From Nyssa sinensis (lineage: Eukaryota; Streptophyta; Magnoliopsida; Cornales; Nyssaceae): 64,000 nucleotides of DNA. A program made the translations under genes and the position numbers. The stretch lies in assembly GCA_008638375.1 (NCBI GenBank), contig CM018052.1, positions 30,760,239-30,824,238 of the forward strand, in the 5' to 3' direction. Under the pieces are notes generated by a model that was not told where the DNA came from, did no database searches, and worked only from the letters and a program-made list of their open reading frames with translations. Shown here piece after piece: positions 38,190-50,837 of the stretch (the stretch's first letter is position 1; every line of letters starts with the position of its first letter).

Positions 38190-38480
38190 GGTTTTAACCT
38201 AATACAGGTGATTCGGTTGCTACCATACAATGTAAATTAGTCTGTCTAGGCCCAATGAATCTCATAATTATTTCATTGTTTGAATAGTCATAAGTTTTTT
38301 CTATTAATCATTTCATATTTGCGCTCGAATGTAATTTAGTTCATGCTGTTCTTTCTTTATATTTGTTGACCCTCCTCTCTCCTCTCTTGTTAAATGTCCC
38401 TTTTATTGTTTAAGGGACATTTATCTTAAATATTTCTGAATCAATGAATGATAGAATTTCTTCATTGAAGATTGTTTTTC
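38190..38480 (+). other. 3' UTR of the DUF707 gene
   Basis: After TAA the sequence is T-rich, with AATCAATGAATGA-like near-polyadenylation signals around 38440-38452. The exact cleavage site cannot be placed. Confidence 0.4.
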
Positions 38481-39388
38481 TGATTACTAGCATATTACAG
38501 CATGACCAGGCTGTTTTCTTGTCTTTGTTCACACCGTGGGGCTGTTTAGTTCCATTATAGTTTGATTCTGATCATATCACAATGTGAGCACCCTATGAGT
38601 AGGGCTGGAGCGAGTGGAGAGAAGGAAAAATGTTATGAATGAAACGTATGCTTAGGAATGGCAATGGGGTGGGTTTGGGTGGGGAGCCCGTCCCCAACCC
38701 CGACCTGTGAAAAAAAACTTCTCAAATTCATTAAATTCCGTGATAGGCAGGAGTGGGTCTTCATCGGAGTCTCTATTTATTTTTTATATTTTTATTAAAT
38801 CAATTATAATTAATACTTTTTAAACAAAATATTGTTAAAATAAAAAATATATATATCGATAGAGAATTTGAGTAATGTTATTTTCTTTTTCAAATATATT
38901 ATTTTATCAAATTTGTATAAATTTTTAATGATCAATTAAAAAATTTTATTATGAACATTTATTATGTAGTATAAAATTATTTTATTTCATATAATTAGAG
39001 TGGGATAGAGGTGCTTTCACTCTCAAATCTTAACAAAATGGACATTGTTTTTCTTATACCTGGGACATAGTTTGGTGATTTTTAATGGGAGAGATTAAAT
39101 TGTCATATTGGGTGAGTTGTCGAGCTTATGTTGGGTAGTTTTCTATCCACTAGACTATGAGATTCTTGTTACCAATGGATCATTCAATATTTTTCTCTCA
39201 TCGAATGGTGAATATAACAAGGTATATTCTTCTCTTGAGGTAATAACAAAGTAATATTAACTGTAATCAAACAAAAAGGTTTTTGACCATCAAAGTTTTA
39301 TGTTTAATTTAACATCACCAAACAGGACTAGAAAACTCTCTAATATATTTTTTTTCTCAATTTTACACTATGCATCTATTAATTTAGT
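38481..39388. other. Intergenic, decayed repeat sequence
   Basis: A GGCAATGGGGTGGGTTTGGG block near 38654 followed by GTCCCCAACCCCGACC resembles the G-rich ends of a widespread plant transposon family. The opposite end and a target duplication were not found, so no element is called. Confidence 0.35.
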
Positions 39389-39773
39389 CGATAAATTATA
39401 TTGACTTTTTTTTCAGCCTTATTTTTCTTGAAATGACCAAAATAATATTTTTCATTTATTTTTTTACATTTTTTTTTTATTTTGACTAATTTTTTTTAAC
39501 TGTGTTTTTCATGTACAAATAAATATTAATTAGAACATTCTTTAATTAAAAAAATATAAGTTATTTATCTTAATTCTATTTTGTATATAAAATGAAAATA
39601 TATCTTTAGAAAAAGTTTAAAAAAAAAAGGTCAAAATTTTAAAAAATAAATGAAATGGACATTTTATCATTTTGAAAAAAAAAAATTGGAGAAGAGGTCA
39701 ATGTCATTTCAAAATCTCGAAAAAAAGTTTCTATAATTATCAAAAATGTTGGAAGGGTCAGTATAATTTATCT
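39389..39773. mobile_element. Mutator-like MITE, copy 3 (diverged)
   Basis: Left end GATAAATTATATTGACTTTTT and right end GGTCAGTATAATTTATC are inverted, and the interior shares the TTTTGAAA...TTGGAGAAGAGGTCAATGT block with copies at 23012 and 42080. The candidate 9-bp flanks match at only 6 positions, so the boundaries are less certain than for the other copies. Confidence 0.5.
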
Positions 39774-40087
39774 TAAATAATTAAACAATGTATGAAATGG
39801 CATGCATTCAAAATATCCCAAGGAAAATTGAGAAGAAGAAAAAATACTGAAAATGGGTTGTCTTTTCTCCTTAAATTGTAACTTGTTAATTATGTTGATA
39901 TGGAAGTTCAATTTTTTTTTTTTTTAAAACAAGCTATGGGTATTATAATATTACAATGAATTCAATAATATTACATCATCACAAGACCAACCAACCAACA
40001 AATTATTAAATTTGTGCCTATTTAATTATTGTTTTGACTTAACTTTCCATCTTAAATAACTTTTACATGCATCAAAATTACTAATAA

Positions 40088-40328
40088 GAGCATCTCTAAA
40101 TAGTAACTCAAATTCTAACTCAAATTTAAAATTTAAAAAGAAAAACAATTTCAGTAGCGACTCAAATAAAATTTTACTTAAATTCAAATCCAAATCAATA
40201 TATTATTATTCATACACCAAAATTTAAGTGATCATTAAAATATAAAAAAAAAATTCAAATTCAATTTACACTCAAATTCTGACTAAAATTTTAGTAAAAA
40301 TTTGAGTTATCACCCACCGGAAATGTTC
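40088..40328. mobile_element. PIF/Harbinger (Tourist)-like MITE, 241 bp
   Basis: Left end GAGCATCTCTAAATAGTAACTCAAATT and right end (reverse complement) GAACATTTCCGGTGGGTGATAACTCAAATT form imperfect terminal inverted repeats. A TAA direct repeat flanks it (40085-40087 and 40329-40331), the 3-bp TWA target of PIF/Harbinger. Non-coding. Confidence 0.65.
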
Positions 40329-40335
40329 TAAAGCA

Positions 40336-40336
<1 letters not shown>

Positions 40337-40370
<34 letters not shown>
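40337..40370. repeat. (AT)n microsatellite
   Basis: About 16 AT units directly after the Tourist-like MITE. Confidence 0.9.
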
Positions 40371-40373
<3 letters not shown>

Positions 40374-40650
40374 TGATGAAATGGTGTGGGCTATATAATA
40401 GGGTACCTACCAACCCATAAAACCTCGGACCCATGTTTTTTTTTTTAAACTTAATTTCAGTTAGTTATGGCTCAAATTCAACTTTGTGTAAAGAATGGAA
40501 TGGAGTTACCATTTTTCAATTAGTCAATGTTTGGGACCTTCGTCACAAAGTTGTTATAACTACCCTTCGTCAAAGCTGTTATCGATATATCACGGTCATT
40601 GCAACTTTTGTCTCTACCTTCGTCAAAGCTGTTATAACTGAGGCCCTCTA

Positions 40651-41091
40651 GACCAACTTTAATGGATCAATTATTTGAGTGTCAATTTTAAAATTTAATA
40701 TTATTATAAAAATTATTATTCTAATAAAATATTATTTGATTTGTCAAAAAATAATAATATTATTTTTAATATCATATTTGACAATAAAAATAACTAGTGT
40801 CAATTTATGTTACATCATGAAATACAACTAGCATATATCAAATAAGGGTAGGATTTACACTATTTTTTTAAGTCAATGTCAAAAAAAATGTGGGGTCTAC
40901 ATTACTTTTTCAAATAAATATCAAACGGATGTATGGTCCATACTATTTTTTCAGAGAAAAATAACAGTTGTGTTAAAAAATAGTATTTTAGAATTAGAGT
41001 AGAAATGTCAAAATCTAGTATTTTTGTATTATAATAATGACAAAATATAAATTTGACATGAATAAAATGACATTTAATATTAGAAATGCTC
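40651..41091. mobile_element. Possible PIF/Harbinger-like MITE, 441 bp
   Basis: Left end GACCAACTTTAATGGATCAA and right end (reverse complement) GAGCATTTCTAATATTAAATG are partly inverted, flanked by CTA and TTA. Similar sequence (TATATTATAATAATG, AAATTTGACA) occurs at 22735-22800, so it is a dispersed repeat. The superfamily call rests on weak flanks. Confidence 0.45.
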
Positions 41092-42079
41092 TTAAAGTTA
41101 TAATAAAGGATGACACTAAATACATTCTTCTTGTATACTCGCGCATTCCAATTTTTGTTGTATGAGTAAGAACACGCGAGTATAAAATGACATGAATTAC
41201 TTTTAGCTATACCCATAATTAATTAAGTAAAAGTTAATTTAATTAACTAACTATCACAAAGAGTTACATAGATAATTTTAAATTATTTTTTTAAATAATT
41301 TGATAAAAATTATGAACTTAAGTAGTACAACTAAGTGTTCAAATAATTATTGTTATATTTTTTTTGCTCGACAAATGATTTATCCAATTAATTAGAACTC
41401 GACTAATTCTTTTTTTTCTCTGCAAGATCGTATAACGTTTGTGCTGTTAATCTTAATTGATGATTAGTTCTAGAAATACGGACAGTGAAAATCGAACTTA
41501 CAAAATTAAAAGAGTCAGCCTGAATTACTAACCCTGACTGGCTAGTAATCATCGTTTTAATTAAGCTACCGGTGCATATTTTACATCTAATCTTATTTTA
41601 CAACTTATCTGAGTGTAAAATTTTCATTGATAAATGAAGAGTTTTTTAAATTAAATAATTAGTCGTCCCTTTTAATAATTTTTAATTTTCTCCTTTAACA
41701 TTAAAATAAAATAAAAACAAGAAAAAACAAAGGTATGACTAGTGATATAAAAATTGATCTAGAATAATAAGCTTAAGACAGAAAAATCAATATGTTCATT
41801 GTCGGTGGTCAAATCCATAATTAAAACGATGACCACTTTTTTATTATTTTATTATTTTACATTTTATCATTAACGAAAAAGGCTGAAATTTATTGTCTTG
41901 GATCACCCAGAATCTTATGAATTTTCCATGCTACTACCCAGAATTTGAAAGAGATGAGAATAAAACATCTGCAAGAGTGTACTTGTCAACCATTTCTCTC
42001 TCTTGAAAAAGAATTACAACTTCTCTTCTTTTTTACATTTGTAAAAATTATTTTTAAAAATAAAATAATTAAGATTTTA

Positions 42080-42594
42080 AGATAAATTATACTGATCTCT
42101 TCTGAAGTTTCTGCTAATTACATTAATCTTTCTTGAAGTTTCAAAAATTATACTGATCTCTCATATTTTATATAATAATATACAGATATTTCTGTCAGTC
42201 AAATTTTTTTTAAAAAATAATAAAATTGTTTCTTTTATTTATTTATTTTTATATATTTTTTTTAATTTGACTAATTTTTTCTAACTTCTTTTAAATATTT
42301 TATTATTATTTACATACAAATAAATTTAAGGCAAATAACTTATTTTTATTTATATGAAAATAAATTTAAGATTTTTAATAATGTTTATTTAGAAAATAAA
42401 AAAAGGTTAAATTTAAAAATTTGAAAAAAAAACATAAAAATTGTAGTTTTGTCATTTTGAAAGAAAAAAAATTGACAAGAGAGAGATATCTTTATATTAT
42501 TATGTAAAGTAGGGGAGATCAATGTAATTTTAGAAACTTCAGAAAAGGTTAATGTAATTGTCAAAAATTTTAAAGAGATCAGTATAATTTACCC
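42080..42594. mobile_element. Mutator-like MITE, copy 4
   Basis: Left arm AGATAAATTATACTGATCTC and right arm GATCAGTATAATTTACCC are long inverted repeats of about 130 bp. Each holds three copies of an AATTACATTAATCTTTCTTGAAG-like subrepeat. The 9-bp flanks (AAGATTTTA, AAATTTTTA) match at 7 of 9. The A/T-rich interior has no coding sequence. A close relative of the copy at 23012-23539. Confidence 0.68.
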
Positions 42595-45060
42595 AAATTT
42601 TTAAACTTCTTTCGTATTAACTCTGTTTTTTAAAAAGTACAAAAGTGCTTTTAATATAATTTTAGATTATTAAGTACGTTTGAAAAAATAATTTCAGACA
42701 GTCACTAACTATTCATTGATCAAAAGTAATAATAAAAGGAAAAAGATTCGAGGGATTATTGGCTGGCAAGGAATAGATTAAAATAAAAAATAAAAAAAAT
42801 CAAATATACTTTTGTTAGTGTAAGTAATTGATTTATCTCGAGCATGATTTGTCATATGACAATCATCATTTAACTTGATAATTCAGTTTAAAGAAGTGTT
42901 CGTCATCGATCTAAATAATATGTGACTCGGTCTTAAACTAACACGTGTCACAATTTTTCACTAAAAGAATTCTTAAAATTCTCGTGTCGAAACGACTATG
43001 GAGCGAGGTTTAAGTGTTTATCAACTCATTCATGATAGTCTAAAACTTGATTGAACAATCTTTAGTTTCTAGAACTAGTGTTACATAATAAGTCTAAATG
43101 TTGATCGAACTAATCTCAGTTTCCAAACATAACAATATTACGCTAAGATCTAGTCAAGCTACTTAGATAGTTCCTAAAATTGACTAACTATTTTAAAATT
43201 TACCTTGATAAACTCCTGCTCTTCCTTTCCTTTGCAAGAGAATGCCTAAAGGGTTAAGGACAAGTCTTCGATAGACTCTTTTGAGTCTGGCATGTGATTA
43301 TAGTACTGAAAAGTACTATAAACTTACTATTCTGGATACTCAGAATTTTATGATATGGAGACTAAATTATTAGAAACTCTTAAGGTGTAAATAACATAAT
43401 TTGTATGTGAAACAATCAGGATCCGTCTCTACCAAAACCCTAAACCAATTATTACCTTGTTTTATATGTCATAATTAATACTTATTTTAGATTGTAATGT
43501 CCCATGTGAATAGTTGGTTACAATTGACGTTATATTTTAACAATCTCACGTGCTGATACTATTATAAATAACTTACTCACATCACTATGATTAATAATCA
43601 GAATAATCAATATATCTTTGCTTCTCTAAACTCTGACATTGTACTCCTGCAACATCAACATTGAAACCTAACCCTAAAAGAGTACATTGATTAGCATGCT
43701 ATCATCATCACCTTCGTAGTGATATTGATGAACATTCGTACTCCTACTCTATATTTTTACAGAATCTCTTATTTTGAAATTGTTTTTTTTTTCTTGTCAT
43801 TTCACTCTATACGATATTCTGACCAGTTTTGCTCACTATCAATAGTTAGTATGCAAAAACATAATTAATTTTAAGAATTTGACTAAATAATCAAATAAAT
43901 ATATTAAAAATAATTTTTGCAAAAAAAACAAATAAAAAATAGAGGGTAAAAACTATTCTCCACGGACCTTAATCCAGCTTTGTCCATTTTTAAAGCCATT
44001 CATCACGGACTTCCCAAAGAATTATACGGTGACACCAACACCCTCCAAAATAGACATACTCAACAGACAAAACAAAAGTAAAAAATAAAATTATAGAGCA
44101 AGTTCGTACGTCGCCATCAACTTATTTTTAATTTATTTTCTTTTACGCACTTTCTTACAAAAGTTAAAATTTTAACTCTTGAAAATATTTAATTTTACAT
44201 AATATATTTATATTTTTTTAGTTATTGTTATGCAAAGCGATCAAATAAATAATAAATTATTCTTAAATAAGTAAAAATAAATAAACATACAAAGAAGATA
44301 CAAGACTTATATAGTTCGACAAGATACCCACGTTTACGGACACTGATGATTAGTTCACTGTATATCAAAGATATTACAAGAGAAAAAAATTTTCAAACTC
44401 CGAAACTTTTTTTTTTTTCTAATGAGAACTATCTTTTCCTAAATCAAAACTCTAAAAAATAATACTCTTATATAAGTTAGTTACAACATAAGAAATAAAA
44501 TAAACCAAAAAATAAAAGCGGGTCAATTTTTTTACGATTCAACGCGTTTCTTTTATTTTAATTTAGACTATTTTATTTTTATAATAAACAAATTTTTGTT
44601 TTTGTTTATGGGTTGGTTGGTCCTAACCCCCTAATTGGATTAAAGTAAAAGATTTTATTATTCTTCAAAGTTGTGCCAACTCCACCACGAAATGGGGCAG
44701 GTTCTGTAGATTTATTTATTTTATTTATATTGGAAGTGTTAAAATAAAAAAACAAGTATATCAATAAAAAGTTTAAAAAAATATTACTTTCTTTTCATAA
44801 AAATAACATATTCAATTATTATGCTACAATGATTTTGATGAATAATGTTATTATTTAATTTTTTTTAATCAAATTTTGTATTTCAAAAAATGTGATAATA
44901 AATTATTAGTTAATCACTCAATAATATACCTAATACACTACTAATTATTTTTTTAGAATTTTTTTGTTTTTCAAAATAGAAGCCATCCGTCTGACGTAAG
45001 ACTGGTTCCCTCAATTTCTCCGAAATTTAACCGAAAAAAGTCGTCCATTTCAAAGCTCCA
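42595..45060. other. AT-rich intergenic region, no gene seen
   Basis: No convincing open frame or element boundary. A W-box-like TTGACC at about 45064 and a CT-rich tract at about 45085-45115 mark the approach to the SCAMP promoter. Confidence 0.45.
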
Positions 45061-45084
45061 TAGTTGACCAAGACAAGTCCTCTT

Positions 45085-45280
45085 TGTCTGTCTGTTTGTC
45101 TCTCTCTCTACAGGCTTTCTTCTTCTTGTTCTCCTTCACATGTTAGAGAGGGGCCTAAGTTTTTGAATTGGTAGGGCTTTGAATTCCTCTCTTACAAGTT
45201 TTCCTTCATTTTGTGGTTAATATTATTTGCTTAGATTGGCTCTCTCTGTCTGGTATTGGTGTCTAAACTGAATCTTACTC
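45085..45280 (+). promoter_or_regulatory. SCAMP core promoter and 5' leader
   Basis: Pyrimidine-rich CT tracts (about 45085-45150) stand before a leader ending just upstream of ATG 45281. There is no clear TATA box, in keeping with a broadly expressed gene. The start site cannot be fixed from sequence. Confidence 0.4.
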
Positions 45281-48200
45281 ATGGCCGGCCGTTTTGATCC
45301 CAACCCTTTCGACGAGGAAGAAGTTAATCCCTTTGCCGTAAGTTTCCTATCTACCTATATATTTCGATTTTAAAGTTTGGTGATTTGAGGGTCTACAATT
45401 GAAGTACACCATAAAGGATTGAAAATTTTGGAATTCTTGGGTTTTTAGTCTCTTGATGGTTGATTGATTGATTTGTTTGTTAATATGATCGATGTATGTA
45501 GCTGTTCAAGTCGATTATGTGGTTTGGTTGTCCGATTTGATAGATATCACTGCTCTATGTTTTGACTTTTATCCATGAAATGAACTGCTGAACGTATAAT
45601 TCTTGCTGTTTGTTCACCATTTATATTGTGTTTCTCAATTTGAGTTGGTCTTACAGCTTGATTGGAAGTTTTGCAGAGAAAATGATAGAAAAGATAATTT
45701 AAGATAGAAGAGAAAAGAGAAAGAAAAGACAACAAAGTATTTTCGTAAAAAAAGAAAAGAAAGTATATTAAATTTATTTGACAGCTACTCTCTTTTTATT
45801 TGACAATTGCCTTAATTTTTTAGTCATGTATTTAAGGGCATTTTTAGTATTTTAAAAAATTTCATTAAATAAATCTTCTTTTCTCTCAAAATTTCTACAC
45901 TTTTGAAGAGATCGGAGAAGCGAGTCTAGTTGCTCAAACTTTCTCTCATAATCTTTTCTTTTATCTCCATCGTGACAATTCAAATGAGAAAAAGTAGTAT
46001 CATTCCACTTGAATCGTTTCTTTTCTCTCCAAATCATCATCTCCAAGCAAGTTGTATAGGCCCATCTCTGCAGTCTATAAGGCTTCAGTTCCCCTATACT
46101 TGACACCTGGGTTTTATGGAGTTGAATGGGCTAGGCCTCACAAGTGTTCTAGTTGATGTAGTTGATAAGGTTGTGAAGTGCATTGGTCTGTTTGGCACTT
46201 TACTGACATTACTACAGCCACAGCTTTCTCTTGATTAAAATTAATGTTTTTTTCTGGTTAATTGGATCCCAATCTAGTCCTTGTATGATGTGTAGAAAAG
46301 GATCTGAAATTGTTTCAATTTTATAAGAATTTTAGGGTTTTAATTGCAAGGAAGTTGTTTGAGAAAGATTAGAAGGTCCCTGCAATTGTTACTGCCATTC
46401 AACATACCTGTTGAACACATACCTAATAACAGAGATCAACAAAGGAAGAAGGGAACCTTCTCTTGGCTCATGACATGACCTGAATAATGTTTACTTTTTT
46501 TCTTTTTTTTTTTATGAGTGCCCTTGGGGTGGGAGTTAAACGCGGGACTGTGGGGTAGCCAGCAGGTATTTATAGTTAATAATTGACTGGTGGTAGCTCG
46601 ATCTATTCACAAATGCCTTAAAATATTGTTCTATTCTTCTCCTTGTCATGGTGATCATATTCAGAGATTTGTTGACTTGATGGATGGCTTGATTGGCCAT
46701 TGTTTAGATGACATGGCAAAATCCAGTATTTTTTTTTATTGTGAATAAATACATGGAAAATCCAGTCTTTTTGGTGGGTTGTAGAAATCTTGGGGTACTA
46801 TAAGTGACTTATTTGGAAGTAAGGACTCTTCTCCTTTTTTGTACTCCTTATGTTCATGCTTACCATGTGTAAGATATCTGGAGGTCAAAAAGGGGGTTTT
46901 TTTGAAAGCTGAAAAGTTTGAGCTAAACTGATTGTTTTCAGCTTCCTTTCATAATATTAAGGAAATACAAGTTACCATTAAAGTATGTATCCATATGTGT
47001 AAAAGCTTATTCAAATTATTAGAATTTTAAGATGATTTTAACAAAACAAAACCATCTATATTTGTTTGACCTTTTTACTAAATCTGTTGTACTTATAAAA
47101 TGATGAAAAAGGGAATTTTTGAAGAACTTGTGGCATTGGTCTGAGCATATTTTAATGGAAAAAAGTAATTTTACATGTCAGGGCCTCTGGGAATTTGGGG
47201 TTTATGAGTGCTTCACAATATGGTGAACCTTTGACCTCGCTCCATGAGGCATCTCGATTGAACTTCACCATGGGGAATGAACTGTTGATACTTTTTTTTT
47301 TATCAATTCAACTCATGCTCTCTTTGGGTTTCTCTCCCCCATTTTTGAGTCTTCAATTGCATTTAAGTTCTCTATTGGCGGGTAATTATTCTTATTTGAA
47401 TACAGCTGTGCCATCTCAGTTAGATTCCTGTTTCAGTTCTATGGCTACTCATTATTTTTTGCTGATCTTCTCAAATCCATTCTCTTCTTTGTTTCGTTAC
47501 CGCTCATGAATAATCATATTAGCTGTTCCATTTCTACTCCTTACAAATGATTAACTAATTAATTAATCTTAATTGTATTTATTAGCTGGTTTTTAAATTA
47601 CCAAAACTGTTTTTCCCATGATGTGGGTTTTGAACCAAAGCATTGATATAGGTTACTTTGTGGTTTCTTTTTATGCCATAATATCTATGAGCTATCCTGA
47701 TTCTTACTATATTGGGTGATATATACATCTTACCTTTATAAAATGTATATTGAATTTACAAAGATATTGGCACATGACATCAATAAAGTTAGTAGGTCTA
47801 ACAGTAAGTAATGTCTTGATGTCTAAGCAGGAAAGGAGCACAAAAGTATCTTGATGGTACTATAAAGAACCTTTTTAAATGATGCACTAATTTCTTGCCT
47901 GTTTGTGTTTCATCCTATTAATTATGAGATAAAAATTGTTATTCCTATTTTAGTTGAATCCTATATGCAATCTTTTTTTAATGCTACTTTTTTTTTATAT
48001 TTCTGTTGTTATTTGAAGTTGATTAATTAAACCAAATCCCCCTATTTGTTTTGTTGACTATTGTTCTCAAGCGTATGGATTATGAGCTATAAAGCACAGC
48101 CGCTTTATTTTGGCTCACGTGTCTGCTGACACTCTTGGACACTTTCTAAACACTGTCGGACACATGAAAACAAAGTATCTATTTTTTTTCTTAATTTCAG

Positions 48201-50781
48201 ACACATTCTGAACACCTTATCCACACATTTGTGACACATTTTCTATTTTTTTCTTTTTTCTTTTTTTTTATTTTTCCTCGCTTTCCCCTCTTCTCCTTAG
48301 TTCTTTTTTTTTGGTTATATATATTCATATATAGATATATATATATCCTACATAATAGTTAGTAAATTTGTTTTAGAATTTGAATTATGAATGTTAATGA
48401 TTAAATGAAAAAGTATTTGAGTTGTTATTTAATAAATTTTTTATTTTAATATCTTAATAATATTTTGTGATTTGTGCAATTTCAATTAAACTAATGTTAG
48501 GTTTTTATTATATGGTCATATAAAAAATATAAAAGATTTACATATATTCAACATGTTCTTGACGTGTCCATGCCCTACTTTTTTTAGAAATGACGTGTCT
48601 GTGTGTTGGTGTCGGTGTCATATTGTATCCGTCTCCCGTGTCAGTATCTATATCCGCGCTTCTTCGATTATGAGTTTCAATATATGATTGGTTTGGGGCA
48701 TTTTTTTATTGGAAATCTGCTTATCTGTGTAAATAAATTGAAGACCTGAAAGGATTCTAGCTGTGGGAAAGCAACTTACAAAAGGTTTATGCCAACAGGC
48801 ACCCTATTGTTGCTGTTTGACATTTTTAATGACTTTGTGCATTGGGTGCATGGTTTGGGCAATAGTGTGCTGCAATTCCATTTTTTCACACAAAAGTGAG
48901 GAATGCTTCTGTGGCTCACTTATCCTTGTGGCATCTTCCTATTGACTTGGAGCAAGAAAGATCTCTTAGATATTGAAAATGTGTGAGAGGCCACCTTTCT
49001 TTTGTTATGATACCTTTGATTGGTATGGAGACATTGTGCTTCCTTCCTATTTCTGCTTGTCTGAGGAAGACTGCAGCTCCCAAATGAACCTTCATAACAG
49101 CTTCATTTTGCATATATCATGCAACAAAGTCACCTTTTCTCTGAGCTTTTACACGTCATTATTTTGTTGGGATTTCCAGAATCATGGGAGTGCTCCTTCT
49201 GCAACAAAGTCAAGGCTTTCGCCTCTTCCTCCTGAACCTATGGATTTCAACTATGATCGTAGTGCTCCAGTTGATATTCCTCTTGATACAGCTACAGCTA
49301 AGGTAGATGTAAATTTTGAGACGTGAAAATGGGAATTTCATATTTACCATTTGTATTTCCATTATATGCATAACTTTCAATTTCTCTAATTGAAGTCTCT
49401 CTTCAAATCTAGGATTTAAGAAAGAAAGAGAAGGAGCTGCAAGCTAAGGAGGCTGAATTGAGAAAGAGGGAACAGGTACTTCTAACAGAAATCTCAACTT
49501 TGTGAATACATGCACATTCTTGTTTTTCATCCCTTTCCTTATCTTGACTACCCAAAACATTTTAATTTGACGTGTATTAACTGAATTTTGTTTGTAACGA
49601 TTTCTAGCACCACAATTTATGAAGGTATTTTGTGGTTTTTACTAATTTGTACATGTAAACCAAGCACGAAGTAGTTATGCATAAGAACAGGAAAACCAAA
49701 AATAATTAGCAATTGTTTGATATGTTCTATGAAGCACTTTTCTTTTTTCTCTCCCTCTCTCTCTCTCTCTCTCTTGTTTTCCAGTGAAAGTGTTAACTTT
49801 CATTCGATGTTTATTGTATACATAAATGTTTACCGTTATAAAAAATCTTATATGGAAGGCCATTTTTTACCTATAAAATGTAGAACTATCGTTTGCTATA
49901 TATCATGTTTAGAAACGTTTACTATCTTTTTTTATTTTTTATTTTGCCTTATAGTATAATTTTGCAACTAATAGATTTATATATCCCCTGTAATAGGAAA
50001 GTAGAAACCAGTGTGGGTGCACTGATATGAGGTTGCCAACACAACCAACTCAAAGTAAATTGAAATGTGAAATATGTGTTGGCCTGTTGGGAGCCTAAAA
50101 ATGTTTTAAAAAATTGTTAAATGGAGTGTCCTTTTACATAAATTTTTTTAGCAACTTTACTTATTTGAAAAATGCATCCTTACCCTTATTTCTAAGATGT
50201 TTGCTTGATGCAATGCAGGAAGTAAAACGGAAAGAAGATGCTGCGGCACGAGGTGCTTGGCTCTCTTGTTCAATTTTTTTTTTCTATTTTTTTTTCAGTT
50301 ATATGTTAAGTACTTGTGGCTGTTTGGACCTCCAGAAGGAATCTAATTTGCCCATTATGTTTTACACAGAATGTGAAGAGTCCATTGTTCGTCTGATAGC
50401 ATCTAAACAAATATGAAAGCCTTTTAGGATTTCAATTTATGAGCTCACTCTCTTATATATATTTCTAATTGTAGTTATGCCCTTTATACACTTAAGTTCC
50501 TTGATGTCCAAATATACCATTGGTTTTGCTTGGCAATTTACAATTTGAGTTCTCCGCTTTGCAGCTGGAATTGTTCTTGAGGTGAAAAATTGGCCACCAT
50601 TTTTCCCAATTATCCATCACGATATTGTCAACGAAATACCAATTCATCTACAAAGATTGCAGTATGTTGCATTCACAACGTTCTTGGGTATGTCAACCTT
50701 TGCTTGGTTGTATGGAATTTTGATTATTTTCTCTTTAAATGTTAGAATTCTACTTGCATGCAAAATTATGTTGCATTACTA

Positions 50782-50837
<56 letters not shown>

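Noticed and set aside
38650..38710. GGCAATGGGGTGGG / GTCCCCAACCCCG block as a transposon end
   Set aside because: It resembles a known type of G-rich plant element end, but no matching opposite end or target duplication could be found.
40902..41216. 104-codon minus-strand frame
   Set aside because: It crosses the boundary of an AT-rich MITE-like element and has biased composition (Tyr, Phe, Lys, Ile); probably chance.
45852..46106. 84-codon minus-strand frame in SCAMP intron 1
   Set aside because: The Arg/Lys-rich peptide vaguely resembles a LINE C-terminal segment (WREKKRF), but no Cys/His module, RT block or poly-A was found, so no element is called.
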